Origin: Ziziphus jujuba
Lineage: Eukaryota; Streptophyta; Magnoliopsida; Rosales; Rhamnaceae
Assembly: GCF_031755915.1 (NCBI RefSeq)
Contig: NC_083386.1
Coordinates: 1,171,501-1,235,500, forward strand
Reading direction: 5' to 3'
DNA length: 64,000 nt
This document shows positions 47,801 to 61,900 of this stretch, piece by piece; position 1 is the first letter of the stretch; each line of letters opens with the position of its first letter. The notes below the pieces were generated by a model. It made no database searches, was not told the origin of the DNA, and saw nothing but the letters and a program-made list of their open reading frames with translations. Position numbers and translations under genes: made by a program.

Positions 47801-50800
47801 AACAGATTCAAACTCACCTACGGTCTCCCTGGGTTAAGGCCCCAAGAGATTCTAATCTCTTGGCAACAATAGATGCAAACCGGCGTTCTCCACCAAGGTT
47901 AGTGAAGAGTAGCCTGCAAAACATACGAGATAAATTAATTTCACCAAATCGATTTGCCGAATTCACAAAGCAATTATAATTCATAGAATATGAGTGTCAA
48001 CCTATACTCAGGTGCAGAAGCTTGATTCGACCGATGAGTTCTTCCAAACTGCTGAATGGCTCGGTCAGCACTCCAAGGAAGTTCTAGAGTTAAGTGAACC
48101 CTTCTTTTCTGGTATGAAAATTACAAATCCACAAAATGAGAAAAACTAAACGCTCATTGCACTTTAATTAGCAGGATTAACTAAGAATCGAGTAATAAAA
48201 ACTAAAAATTTCACAACACTAGAAGTACCTGATTTGCTGCTCTTCTATCTGCTTGCAAAGAAACACCAGCGGATCCAGCTTCAGAAATTATAGCGACCAG
48301 CTTCTTACCATCCATGAAAAGCTGCTTCTCGTGCATGTTGACCATCTCCATAGTAACATCTTTCCTAAGGGCAATATAACATACAAAACTCTGAACATCT
48401 TCAAAAGCACTGAAATTTAGTAAGGAGTTAAGGTGCTTTCCAACTCACGTGTTCCGTGCCTGATAAGTTACACCTTTTCCACTAGAGGCCCTTACAAGCA
48501 TACCTCGCCTACCTGTCATTTCTGCCACATTATCAGGGCCTCCAAGCTGACAAAGGCAAAATTACACATGGTCAACAAAGACAAAAGCAGCAGCTAGTTA
48601 TGATAATATGTATAATTGGATTTTGTGACAGAGCCAATCATGGTGTTGTGTGCATGCATTTATTGATTGTTAGTATCATATAATACTAGATATGTATCAG
48701 GTCCCAACCAAAAATGATACACGAACTAAGATGCACCAAAGATTGTAACATGCCATCCGAAGATACATTTCATAACACTATGTAGAAGTGTAAGAAAAAA
48801 AAAAAATTTATTTTTTCTTTATTCAAAATGGACTACGTTTATGGTTAACCTGTATTTTTGTCAAAATTGCCAAGTAAAGATTTATTGGTGCATGAGGAGG
48901 ACGATAGAGATGTCACTAAAAGTGAAATAAAGTTATTGAATAGGAAGTTTCGATTGTTTACAAAGATTCAAGAATTGTTTATATTGATAACTACTTCCAT
49001 AGTTCGTGTTATTATTGCTTCCAATTATATTAAAGATTTATATGATACAGGACTAGGAATTGAATTATTTTGGAACATCTTAGACAAATAATTAATGTAA
49101 ACTTCAAGATAAGCTTTAGCAGTATCATCATTTAACAATTAAATAGTCAGTTAAATAAATGGTTTCACAAAAAAGGTCAACTTGTAACTCATCATCACAT
49201 TAAGTGTTACAACAATAAAATTTCAAAGTACACTGTGCATCAGGATACATCCATAAAAGGTGTGAGTGTGAGAGAGAGAGAGAGAGAGAGGAACATGTGA
49301 TCACTACCTGATCAATTATATCATCCAAAGGATTGTTCGGCAGATCCATCGAACGAATTATGTCCAATATTTTTAATTTTCGCTGCAAAGAAGCTTCATA
49401 CCTTATTTGGAGATCATAAATGTATTATCAGTTCCAAAACTCACAATTTGGCAAAAAGCAACAACCGCAACACCACAAAGGAACTTTTGAATCACAAACC
49501 TCTTCAAAAGTTCAGCTATATAGGCCTGTTTTTTTTGAAGAAATTCTTCTGTCTGCTCCTTGCATGAATGACATGACCAATCTCCTGAAACTAAATCTTC
49601 CAATGGTGGGACAAGACATGCAGGATGGACAAGTTGACCACAACAGGAACACTGGAGCAATTTCTTTCTTTCCTGTAGTGGATGATGCAACAAATAAAAA
49701 AATATTGCTATTGCAAGGACCAAAAACACTTGTCATGTTGAATGAATTTACCTCTTCAGAATTGCAAATGTCACATATTTGAAACTCATCATCAGATTCA
49801 GTAGATTCATGAGCAGAATCAGCTGCATCAATCAAACCAAAACTTTAATGATAAGTATAAGGTTACTCAATTTTACTATTTAAAATGGAATAAAGGCAAA
49901 AACACTGCATTTTGAAGTAATATAACCTCACAAAAATCAAGATAACCTAAAGAATTTGACAGAAAAATGCAGTAATTTATTCAGTAAACAAGATGAAAAG
50001 TGACACATCCAACAGACACAAAAAAAGGTTTCACAATAAACCTGAAATACCCAAATGAAAACCACATGATAGCATCAGGTGTAAGACACTGAGAAGTAAA
50101 AAAAACAACATACAAGACTGAAAGCATATGTCCTACTAAAAAACTCAGTTCCAAAGACACCAAACAAAGAGAAAATAACATGAAGTTCAGAGAGAAATGC
50201 ACCACATGTGTCAAAGACCAGTTTCTAGAAACTCACTATCAGATTCTTCATCACTTTCGACATCACTTTCAGGTTTCCATTTTGCAACTTTCCTCACTCT
50301 CCCTTTCATTGAAACACCAGGAGTTGCTGAGTGCCTCTTTCGTTGAAGCTCCTTTACACTTTCCTCCCCTGCATTAAGAAGGTAAATATAGATGCAATAG
50401 GAAAATGAACAAGGTTCAACAACACTGTAAGAATCAGATTCCCACCCTGAAGAGGTTCAGGCTTTTCAGGCAAAGGGTAGTTTTCTTCAACAAATTTCAG
50501 CAGTAGTTCTCGCGGTCCCGAAATGAAATCATCAAGCTCAAGACCCTACTTGAGCAAGGTATGCAAGTGTAGCACTTATGTTAATAGAAAAAATAATGTC
50601 CTCAATAGGATATCCATACTCCAAACCACATTAAACAAAATATACCCACATATTTTGTAACAGCTTCCTCTGTTCGTGCCTCTCCAGTGCTCTGAAGGCC
50701 AATAACCACACATTTATCATTTGATAATGCTTGCTTTGCTAGTCTTACAATAGCAGGCACCTTAGCCGACATACACATATGTCTAAAGAAACGCTGCATA

Positions 50801-53800
50801 GAATTGGATAAACAAATAGCAAAAACTTAACAATACTATAGACACGGTAAGACAAACATAAAAAGTACAGAAATAAAACATATAAGTTACTAGGTTGCAA
50901 AATCCAGCAGCTCATATACCTGATGGCTAGCCCAATATAGTCGCCAAAGTTGACTTGAATTGGGTTTCTCACCGTTAAGAAAAGAACTAGCTGTCAGTAA
51001 TTCCATTCGCAAAGTGGTCCAGAATAATGCAGCTGCTTTGTACATTTCCTGTGAAGAAAACATGATATGAAGCAAACTCAAGTGATGTTTAGGAACTTCA
51101 AAATATTAGTTACCCACAAGAAAACTTCTATTCCTCACAAACTAGCAAAGATTTTAAATCTGGACATACACATTATAAGATTCCATATTGCTTTCCCGAT
51201 TCCTCTCTCTCTCTCTCTCTCCCCCTCTCTCTCTCTGCCCCCTATCCCGTCATTAATCTCAAAGTTAAAGTTTATTTCTTTCTACCTCCTATCATGCTAT
51301 ACTCCATTCTTCCCTATTTCTTCATAAAAAGTTTCCCCAAGACATTGTACCCACTAAAGATATCCTCCTTTAGCAGATTGAAAATCTCACTGACATATAT
51401 GAACCAGTACATAACCTCTCATTTATATTACCAAAATCTGCATTATCAATTACTAAAAGATCCATTAATCCAAGTGGCTTCTATTTTATTTTACTTTTCC
51501 CCCCTAGACCTTCTTGTCTATTTATTATCACCTATGAGCTCTTTATTAATTTCTTATGAGTAAATTATCAATCTTTTACTCACATAGTAAAGAAAATGAA
51601 TGCACTATACCATCATTTCAGCTTCTAATGGTGCTTCGATGACTTCAAACTCTGCCCCTTTGTAGCTTAGTGTGCGACACACATACATTCCTCTGAAATG
51701 CGAAGCATCTACATTAAGAAGTTACTATATTAAAAATAAGTCTCTCTTGAAAGAATATTCCATGCGTACCTTGCTTTCATGTCCATGGCAACAAGTTCTA
51801 GTGCTCCAACACCACCTTTCTCTAAAGCACCTGAAAAGGATGAGGTTTTAGAAAGATTCTCTTGATATTATCAGTTGAAATAAAAGAATAGCCATATGAT
51901 AAAATATTTGTGAAGATGGGGGAAGAGAGGAATAGAGGAGAGAGTTATTAACAGCTTCTGTAAGCAACCTTACAAATGAAATTAACACACAGCAGATTCA
52001 TTTACTTAACAAATCATAAATAAATATATACATATATGTAGGGGTATTCTCTTATTCAGGACATTCTATGCTGGATATGTTTGGGGAAACGCCTATCCAC
52101 AAATGCAGATAGGCATTGTCCTGTACAATCCTGGACATAAAAATCCTGGATGATACATATAAATATATATATATATATATCCATTTATTCACATAAATAG
52201 ATGGAGCGTGAATGCATGCAAGCATGGACACACACAATATACACCAGATAGCAACTTAAAACCATGAAATCAATGATAGAGTGCTTACTATTAAGATCAA
52301 CTGAGCAATCGAATAATCTAGCAACAAAAAAATATATACTCCAAGATAAAAAAATGCAACAAATATTAAGTTTCTATTACATAGCTATTGAAATGAATTC
52401 TTTGATGGGGATAAGAAAGAAGGTTAAAACTAATGTCAAACATATAAGCAACAAGTTGTAGCATGTATCTTAAGTTAACCACAAATGCTAAAACAAGATG
52501 AGGCAAGCATTATCCCTAAGAGAAAAAGAACCAAAAATAATAATCACCTACCCTCTATCCCTATACGTTTGTCTGTCTTTTATGCTTTCTATCACTTGAC
52601 AATTACAATAATTTCTTTCTTAATTGAAAATAAATAATTGGAGACTTGGAAACTTGACAACAGTCCAACACCCTGAATATTATCGTTGGAACCCAATTAT
52701 TATTTTGATCTATCAATGAAACAGTGCACTTTATTGCTTGAGGTTTTTCATCTTTTCATCCATAAAATTTAACTATATTGTTATACAAGAAAGGGATAAG
52801 TTCCAAAACGAATGAAATTCAAAGTAGATATGTAATATAAATGAAAATACAATGGTAGATCTGCATAAATTTTGAAGTACATGGGAAGTTTCTGCAGTTA
52901 TCCCTAAATTATATAAAAGATGGCAGCATAAGTTAGGTGAAAACACTTGAGAAAGAAAAAAAGAAAAAGAAAAAAAAGATACATTAAATTAAAATTTGCA
53001 CCTAGAAAATCACGAAAATCAATAAAAGCTGTCCCAGCTCCCCAAAGACCAAGACGGACCATGTAACCCATATTGCGTGGTTCAGAGGCACCAGTTGCTG
53101 AGCAATAAATAACACGAGCTTCAGGAAGTCGAGCCTGTGATATTAAGTTTGAATATTAAGAGTTAACAGAATTGGAATTAAACTGTTTGTACCCCTTTTC
53201 CACTGCAGATCACAATGAACATTCATAGGGACACAGCATTTGGTTAATGATTGTAGTATAGGTAAAATCAATAAAATTTCATGCACTTGTGCATGATATG
53301 AGGATGAATCTGTGTTAACGCAATGTATGCTGGATGTCAAGAACTGCTTAAAGAGGAAAAACCTGAATGTCAAGAACTGCTTCACCAGTTCGTGTTGGCT
53401 GACTTCCAGCTTCAGGTACCAAATTTTTCGCTTTGTGGCACTACAGTGAAGCCATTGGACCCTTAGCAATGAAAGGTACAAGAATATATTGAAACCATGG
53501 AATAATATCTCCAACAACTAATGCATTCAAATTATTTGGGTTCCTACAAAATTGTAATACCTCATCAAATACAATAAGACCATCATAATCTGGTCCACAC
53601 CACTGCACAAGCTGTTGCAAACGCGATCGACCTTTCTCAGAGGATGCAATTAGGCTGCTGTATGTCAAAAAAATAACTCCCTCCCTAACACCAACAGACT
53701 TTGAATCAAGCTTAGAATATGGAAGCTTGTTCAAAGCATGAACTGCAGATTAAAAATTAATAAGTTAATATTTCTCAGCAATTTAATAAGAAAACAAAAC

Positions 53801-56800
53801 AAATTTATTGATTTTAAAACCAGTTTTCCAAGACCAGAAAAGGCAGCAGGATCCACTGTCTTTTCCCAAACACATCTATCTTCTCACTAACTTTTTTCTC
53901 TCTTTCTCTTCTTTAAATATATATTACATTATCTTATATTTTCTAAGTTTAAAATCTCTTTCAAAATTCTATACCAAACGCATTTTTCAATTTACATACC
54001 ATCATAAGTCAATATCTTTTTTTACATTTTTACAAGAATTCTACTCAACAGCAACATAAGTAAAATCATTTCCCAAACTTTATGATAAGCAACTTTTTAA
54101 AAAAGCAAATATGTTAAAACTTTCTAAGAAAGCACCCTCGAATCTATTTCCTATAAACCATTTCAATTTCGCCTTCGATAATTGAATAGTGTATGAAACA
54201 AACTTGAAAGCTAAATACTTGCCAAATTATTGCGCTCCAAAAAACTGGACAACTTCAGAAAATAATCTCTGAATAATTGAATACTTAAATATTTACCTTC
54301 AATACACATTGCACCCACATCATCTAAGTCTCTTCTTGCATCAAACTTCAAGTCCGAACCAACAGAAATCCACCTATGTATGGACAGTACAGGAGAAAAG
54401 CATAGCAGACATGAGTTGAAAATCTAAAAACTTGACAAACCCATAGTCAAAGTAACTCAGATTTCATATTTCATCAAAAAGGAAAAAATAGTTACGCACA
54501 CTGAAAACAAAGTGCTACTAAATACATGACAAATTTGTGAATTAGCATACAACAACATTCAATCCTAGAACTTACAATGCTTTCCTCCTCCCATGATGCC
54601 AATTCTCCCATATTAACCCTGCAATTGTCCTACCTTTACCCACACCAGCTCCATCTCCAAGAAAAAATCCTGCCCTAGAACCACTTGGAAGGTGCTGCAT
54701 GTGTCTCTGCCATGAAAACCAACACTAACTTACTCCGATTGATATAGCAGATACTAAATTATATACTATAATTTCAGACTTAGCAGCAACCTGGGAAGCA
54801 TAGACCAATGTTTCAATCTGCAAACATGATAAAGATTTGGATATTTCCAACCCATCCTTAATTTTAAGATTGTAAGTGGGCTCGGGTGGCTGCACTGCAG
54901 ACAAGGAAGATGTCTCCACAATGGGATCTGGATGGGGCGGTCCCATAGATAATTTTGGAGGGCGCTGCATTTGGAACCGTAAACACTTATATTAAATTTT
55001 AGTTCTCAGAATTTGAAGTAAAACATCAAGGGACTAGGAATAGAGAAAAGAGGGGGGCGGGGGGGGGGGGGGGGGGGGGGGGGGAGAATGCTAAATGAGG
55101 CTGTCAACCATGCATGCTAAGGATAAAACACTCACATAGTCTGTAAATGTTTCTCCGACTGTTCCTCCTCCATCTTCTTCTCGCTCAACTTCAATGGCTA
55201 CCTGACAGGTTAAAAAGCAGAAGGGAAAATGAAAGAAATCTAATTGACAGTTCTTGAAAAAATTACAAATAGAAATTTCTGAAATGGAAGTAAAAATAAG
55301 AGATTTAGGTCTAAAAGAAGCCAAAAGCAAATATAACACACAAACATATTAATTAAAATAATTGTTTGTGTTAAAGACTAACACCGACAAGATACCAACT
55401 CAAAAATTCACTCAAGTTTTGGGTCCAAGTGATTCTTATGTTTTACCAACTCAATGCAATTGATTAATTTTCTAAAAGATCAATGATGTAGTTCATTTCA
55501 TAGTTATTATGAGTGTAACTAAAAAGAAATCCACAAGCTTATCCTTTGAAGGAAGATAACTTTTAAAATTACATTCTTTTCAATTTCAAGGTCTAGTATA
55601 ACTAGCATATTACACTACTCAGTTATTGACAAGCACTCCTTCGACATTATCAGAACTCATGATGGCAGTGAATCAAAACAGTAAGTTAAAGAACAATGCA
55701 AGTAAGACATCACAGACATATCAACACGGTCTGTATGTCCAACAGATCAACTTTTGGGCAGAACCTCTGGGTAAGTTCAACAAATAAATTGAAAAACATG
55801 ATTTTTAATGATTATAGTTTCTTACAACACTAAAAATGGTTATCTTTTTGTAGGATTGATGCATTTTTAATGTGTTCATCCATTTAATGATATCTAAATA
55901 ACAATCGAAGACTTCTTATAAAAATTATTTGCTTATAAAATCATCCTGATGAAAATTTAAAAAGAAAAATTAAAAGAAATAAATTCAAAAATTTTAGACA
56001 ATCTAAGACTAAAAAGATGCATTTTTGGCAGGCTTACACAGAAATTATGCCCATTGCAACTCTATTGAATTGTAAATAACTTATCTAAATGTGTTGGGCT
56101 ACCTCATTTCTTAATTAAAAATGTTAATTAAAAAATGCGTTACCTTGGCATACTAAAAAGGGGTTGTAGTCAATAATGTTAAATATCAAAGCTAATATAT
56201 TTAAAGATGAAGCTCGGTTTTGATATTTATAGCACTTTGATCAGTCAGAGTTATATAATTTATTTAGTTTCTTTAAGCTAGATAAAATAAAGGAATTGTT
56301 AGTTACAGAAATTTTCCCTACATTTTAGGCTGTGTTTCAATCTATTTAGTTCTGGTTTCTAGAAGCTTATGAAGTTTATTGAGCTTCAAAAGGCATTCAA
56401 AGTCTCCAACTCCAGTATGGGCTTTATATTTGGGATTTGTCATTGACAATCGGGCTTTGGATTTATTAAATGAGATAAAGTACATCAATACATGACAAAT
56501 ACATATATATATGGGTAATAAAAAAATTGCAACTAATGCCCAATATCATTCCCTAAATATCTAATTTACCATGTGTTTAAATTATAATTTCTGAGAGCTA
56601 AAACCAAAAAATAAAAACTGTGGCTACTATCAATCTTCTTTTACCTAAAATATTTATTTCAATTTCATTCGTTCAGAACAGCAACATTTCCAATTTCATC
56701 AACGCCACCAATGATTTCATCCTTAATCAACTGATACAGACCATGTAAAATGGTAGCAACTCCTAGGGGCATCTATTATAATTATTACTTGCAAAAGAAA

Positions 56801-57794
56801 AAGAACACTAAAGGGTCTCCATTATTACACAAGCCAAAAAAGAAAAAATTTCCAATTCAGCACACCTCCCCAAAAACATTACACAGAAAGAAAGTCCCTT
56901 ATCAGGGATCTATATTTGCAAAATCCTCAACTATAAAGTGTTTTAAGTCTTCCAAGTGGGTTTCTATCTTGATACAACCATCCTAGTGTCCACCCAGTCA
57001 ACTGAATGTGTGGAAGCTAACAAAAGCAACCCCGGTATATGTTAACGCACAAAGTGATAAAAGTGGAATAAACTGTAATCCTAAAATCTCAGTTCACAAA
57101 ACAAGACTACCGCAACCATTCATCCAATAATACCACGAACAGCAAAAGCAAGCAGTATTTAATGATCAATAGTAGTACTACAGATTTTTAGTTTTAGGAG
57201 CTCATAAATTTAATAATAATCGGCTCTTGTAACCTATTCATCCCTGGTCATAAATCATAATAGTCCAGGAAAAATAGTCGGAAATTGCAAAAAATTAAAA
57301 ACAAAAATAAAAAGAAGAGAAGAAATTACCTCGTTGACCTCGTCGGGAGGTGGGGGAGGAAGGGGAGGAAAGAATTGGCGGAGCTTGGAGACATCGACGG
57401 CGAGGTCAACACCGCACTGAGGGCAAGCGAACCTAGCAAGACCATGAGGGACATTGAGAATAGCCTTACAATGCGCGCAAGGAAGTTGGATCTTGGTGGG
57501 ATCAATGCCGTGGGCGGGGACGTGGGGGGGAAGAGGAGGAAGAGCAGGAGGAGGAGGCGGTGGCGGAGGAAGAAGAACCTTGTGGTGGGCCCTAGTCATG
57601 AGCTCCGGAGGCAACATCTGGGCCAATTTGCAGTGAGAATTGGGGCACTTGAACTCCGTAATCCCAGGAGCCACCGTCAGAACCCTGTGGCAACCGGCAC
57701 ATCGCACCTGCACGCCTCCGGTGACGCCTCCGAAGGTGGCAAGTGGCGGAGGCGGAAGCGGAAGAGATGGCGGCTGCTGCTGCTGCTGCGTCAT
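44900..57794 (-). CDS. FGT1: FORGETTER1 / Strawberry-notch helicase-like protein
   Basis: Nuclear chromatin co-activator; in Arabidopsis it binds heat-shock genes and works with SWI/SNF remodellers to sustain heat-stress memory. Start ATG 57792-57794. Thirty-one exons give 1,293 residues: 57330-57794, 55136-55201, 54791-54964, 54576-54706, 54297-54373, 53561-53742, 53363-53440, 53002-53134, 51770-51830, 51611-51692, 50920-51048, 50650-50793, 50446-50545, 50237-50368, 49752-49822, 49500-49672, 49308-49401, 48449-48546, 48229-48364, 48002-48108, 47818-47913, 47626-47713, 47401-47521, 47065-47203, 46862-46985, 46714-46791, 46493-46611, 46094-46147, 45896-45998, 45392-45520, 44900-45097. Two LSD1-like CxxC zinc ribbons lie in the first 140 residues (CAGC, CAHC), separated by Pro runs. 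Walker A is [11 protein letters not shown] (Lys259) and the DECH box is at about 364-367. A PHD finger spans about 668-712, and helicase-C motifs include [17 protein letters not shown] and FGRTHRSNQ. All introns are GT-AG except the last, which uses a GC donor. Confidence 0.96.
48547..49307 (-). other. FGT1 intron 17
   Basis: 0.76-kb intron with a (GA)n run at 49266-49290. A 77-codon open frame on the plus strand (48858-49091) has no recognisable relative and is probably chance or transposon debris. Confidence 0.6.
51202..51236. repeat. (CT)n-rich microsatellite in FGT1 intron
   Basis: Two CT runs separated by CCCC, inside the FGT1 intron 51049-51610. Confidence 0.9.
51831..53001 (-). other. 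FGT1 intron 8
   Basis: 1.17-kb AT-rich intron; no inserted gene or bounded transposon could be recognised. Confidence 0.6.
55052..55084. repeat. Poly-G tract in FGT1 intron 2
   Basis: About 32 G interrupted by a single C. On the transcribed strand it is a poly-C run about 50 bp downstream of the exon 2 donor. Length is probably uncertain in the assembly. Confidence 0.9.
55202..57329 (-). other. FGT1 intron 1
   Basis: 2.1-kb intron separating the zinc-ribbon exon from the rest of the gene. AT-rich, no bounded repeat or gene recognised. Confidence 0.65.
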
Positions 57795-58940
57795 CAAAAT
57801 TGGTTTTGGTTGGGGAGGGGAGGGCGAATCAAATGCAATTCAATTCCTCTTTTATTATCTGATGAGCCTGAACCCTCGAATGGAATCGTTGCCTTGGGCG
57901 CCAACCAGAGGAGGGTTCGGTATTTGGGGGTTTCGTATTTATTTTCGTAGCAGAGAGACAAAATTCAACTGCTCTAAATTCTAATGCTCCTTGTGACGAC
58001 GATTCTCAGTACCAATAAAGACTACAAGCATTCAAGCTGAGTTTCGACACGTGCCTTTCTCACATGACCTTTGGCTTTTTTAAATAGAATTTTATATATA
58101 GATATATTTCTTTTTTGGGTTATAATTTGTTAACGTTTTTATCACTATAAAAATATACAAAATCCTGAAGCTGTATCCTGGTAGCGTAATTTCAAATCCA
58201 GTTTTCGTGTCTTTGAAAACCAAAAAAATCTATACACGTTATCGATCAAGTTGAAGAATCAACCAATTTTTTTCGTTGTATGTTGGTTTTTAAACACAGT
58301 GTTATGTAGTGTATATAGTCAATCAGAATTCATAACATGTAAGTAATGTTTTCTCCATTTTGCATCGCTCCATTGGTTAAGGAAAGTAAATACATACTAC
58401 TAGGGATATATCGGTCAAAAAAAAAAAAAAAAAAAACCATGAGAGATTTAAACATTACTTAAAGATCTTACCGACAAGAAAAATTATTTTCACATAATTG
58501 TTGACATAAATAATTAATTGAAATTTCTATGAATGTTGTATAATTTTATTATTCCTTCGTGGAGAATTCTATAATAAGTTTTATCAAAAATCTTCTTTTT
58601 TTCTAATTGAAGTTTTATTATAATATAACTTTCAAAAACTTATTTATATGTAACAATATAAAAGTTTTTTTTTTTTTTTTTTTTTCCCCTTCCCGCACAG
58701 GCCACAGTGGTGGCGCCTTATGCCGGCACGCTGATGTCCTGGTCCAATATAACATGCCCGACAGAAACACATTTAATTCTCTTCCTCGTGAAGGTTCAAA
58801 CAGAAAAACAGAGGTTTTTCAGATCAAAGGAAGATCAGTGACACGGTAAGACTTTAGATTTTCACCTGGCACATTTTACAATATCATAACAGGTTTGATA
58901 AACTAATCTACAGAAAAGAGAGAAGTCTGAATGTGCCAAA
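57795..58940. other. FGT1 upstream region and cyclin 3' flank
   Basis: The FGT1 leader and promoter lie next to 57794. An A tract (58420-58437) and a T tract (about 58665-58685) are present. The cyclin 3' untranslated region ends somewhere before 58940 on the minus strand. No other gene. Confidence 0.5.
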
Positions 58941-61900
58941 TCAAAAAGGAAGGCTATCCAAAGGTCGTATTGCTGCAACACCACTCAGCTCAGGGCTCAT
59001 GTACTTCTCGTATGTCACCTTTAACTGTCCTCCCCTTGCAGCTTTTTGTAATCCTAGTATCATTTCTGCACAGTCTCTGCGAATCATCAAAATAGATACC
59101 ACCCCAATTAGGACATGGAATTCAATATATATATATATATATATATGATATCAAATTAACTTCAAAAAACGAGTACCTTATTTGGGACACTTCACAGCGT
59201 GCATGTCGACAAAGCAGAGGAGTCCACGGTGTCATTTGCAGGGTACACCTTGCAACATAGATAGCCGATGCACAGAGCAACGACGGCTTGAACATTAAAG
59301 CTTCATATTCAACTAGAGACAACTCGATTAGGTAGAAGGCCAAGTGTTCAAGCTGTAAATAATACACCATGAAAACAATATTTTCAGTCAGATTATACGA
59401 TTTTAGAGCTCCAACTTTCGACATCCGCACTAGATGAAATTGAATATTACAACATCTTTTTTTTTTTTTTCCCCATCCTCATTTAGCTCCTTCTAACTGC
59501 ATATCAACAGAGAGAGTTAATGAAATTCCGACATTTGGTCTTACAAGTCGTAATACCTTTGTGTCCGATTGAGCAGCTTTGAGAAACCTTAACATGAAAA
59601 CATATGGAGTAGGTGCATTCAGGCGAAACTTCAACTTCTTAAGAATGAGGCTCTCCTGAAAGGCAATTTTATCATTGGGACCAAAACCGGCAAAATATTA
59701 ACATGAGGATTTCTTATACCTTCAAATACTTTACCATTTATTCAACATTCACCAGCCTCCAGCTCTCCAAAACGACAAATTAACAAGAAATGGATACAGA
59801 AATTGAAAATGCTCCTAAACACTTTTTGTGGAAGGGAGAGAACAATTCAGCATTCAAAAATTAAAAAAAATTAAAAAAATCAATTAGTATGTAAATACAT
59901 ACCATTCCAAGCATCTGGTCCCGAGTGTACGACTCAGCTGAGATGCTAATTAAATCTTTGACCTTTATCAGATGGAACGCAAGATATCAATAAACAGGCA
60001 ACAAGGAAAGAACCGGGCATACATATTAAAACAAAAGCAAGAGTTTGATATAAATATGTACCCTAGGATGCCAAAAATCCTCATACTTTGATGCTAGCAA
60101 GAGAGCTGTAAGACCAACCAACTGCAGTTCGTTCTTTTCAACTATGACTTGAGAAAGATAACGGTCTAACAATGTGACCATGAGATAGAGTGTTTCTTGC
60201 ATCAAATCAAATTTGAAGTGTACCTGTTGCCAAAGTAAAACAATTTTGCATTTTGTTCGTGAGAAACCATAACCAGATAACAACACCATGAGAGAAACAA
60301 TGGGTGAAAGACAATTAAGATGCATCCAGAAAGTTAAACCATACTTCAATTAACCAGTTGATCAATATCGCCCGCATATGAGGTGTAAGATCTTTCTGAA
60401 TTGACATGTAATTGGCAAGAGGAGGATTTTGTGCCTGCAGTTAAAAGTCCCTTCAGCGCAGGCAGGAAATATCAAGCCAATGTTTTAGGCACTAGCGCTC
60501 AAAACCAAGTTCAAATAAAGACATGTTAATAAGAAACAGAGCATTAACCAAATTGTGAAGGTAGCAAAACATCAAAAAAGGAGCAAACTCTATTAGTATT
60601 GAATTTCCACCAACAGCCAAGGAATTGTCTGAACGATTAGCGATATATATAATTGCCAAGATGTGAAGGAAATATTTTTGTCCAGAATCAAGTAATATAT
60701 CCAACTAATACCATATTACAAAATGTGCAAGCGCTGCAATATCAACTACCACCAAACAGGATCAAAGTAAGAAAAGCATCCCAATCATTTACTATTTAAT
60801 AAAGTGGTAACAAGTTACCTTGTTCTTCCCAGTAGTGGTGTAATGAGCCAAGTCGAGCTGAGTATTGGCATTCTCAAACTCCGCTCGCATGATTTTAGAA
60901 GTGCTCAAGCTTGGCTCAAGCTTACAAAATTTTGAAATTACTTACTTAAGCTCGGCTCAGTTCATTCATGAAAAGTTCGAGTTTAATTCGGCTCGCCTCG
61001 TTATATTATAAAAATTTAAAAAAACTTTATTTGTTTTCTGAAATTAAAAATTTTAATATTAATAATTAATAAATTCCATTTATTCTATAATTTTTTATTA
61101 TAAAATTAATTTAATTTTAAAAAGTTTATAAATTTAAAATATAAATAATATTATTTATGCATTATAAATATTCAATATATTTAAATTCGTAATATAATTC
61201 ATATAAATATATATAAATGGCTCATTTTCTTTAGTAGTAGAGTTTAAGAGAGCTAAAATTGAGCCGATCACAAACTGTTCGAGCCCATTATAGCCCTACT
61301 TTTCAGTTGAACATGTATCCTTTCATTTGTAACTCTTCTTCTCTAATTATCAGTTACAAATTTCTACAAGTCCATTTCTGCATTTATGATTTCACTCAAA
61401 AATTTAAATAATATATTATTGCTTAGCTAAGTATGCTCTAATATGATGTCATCAAAAACACAAGTTACTTATTAAACGAAGAGATAAATTATGATTTTCA
61501 GCATAAATCATGCAAAAGAAGATAAAAGAATTCCTCACTTTCTTTTCTGAAGGTTATTCAATTATCACTGGTGGTAACTTTCCTGTTTTTCATTTTTAAC
61601 AAAATACAGAACGCTCCAGGTCCACGATAGAACAAAACAACCATTCCAAAGTCTTCACAGACAATAAAATGAAAAAGATACCAGAGAGTAGCATAGAAAC
61701 CATCACCTCTGTCACCCAATAGTACTGATAAATCTCATCAACATAATCAGCAACTTCTAGTTGATTTCCATCATCATCAATGCTTGGTAGCTTTTCTTGC
61801 TCCATAACTTCACCATGTTCCTCTAGCAACTGCATAGTCCACCCAATTGTTATTAAAATTCACAAGGAAAAAAACAACTTTTCAAATACAGTAACCTCAA

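Noticed and set aside
48858..49091. 77-codon plus-strand frame inside FGT1 intron 17
   Set aside because: No recognisable family, AT-rich codons, and it lies within an intron of a well-supported gene; no promoter or exon partners.
55052..55084. Poly-G tract considered as a G-quadruplex regulatory site
   Set aside because: A pure homopolymer in an intron with uncertain length; nothing in the sequence ties it to regulation.
57285..57950. Open frames of 221 and 114 codons on the plus strand
   Set aside because: They are antisense to the GC-rich first exon of FGT1; the Gly/Arg-rich translation is the shadow of Pro/Leu codons.
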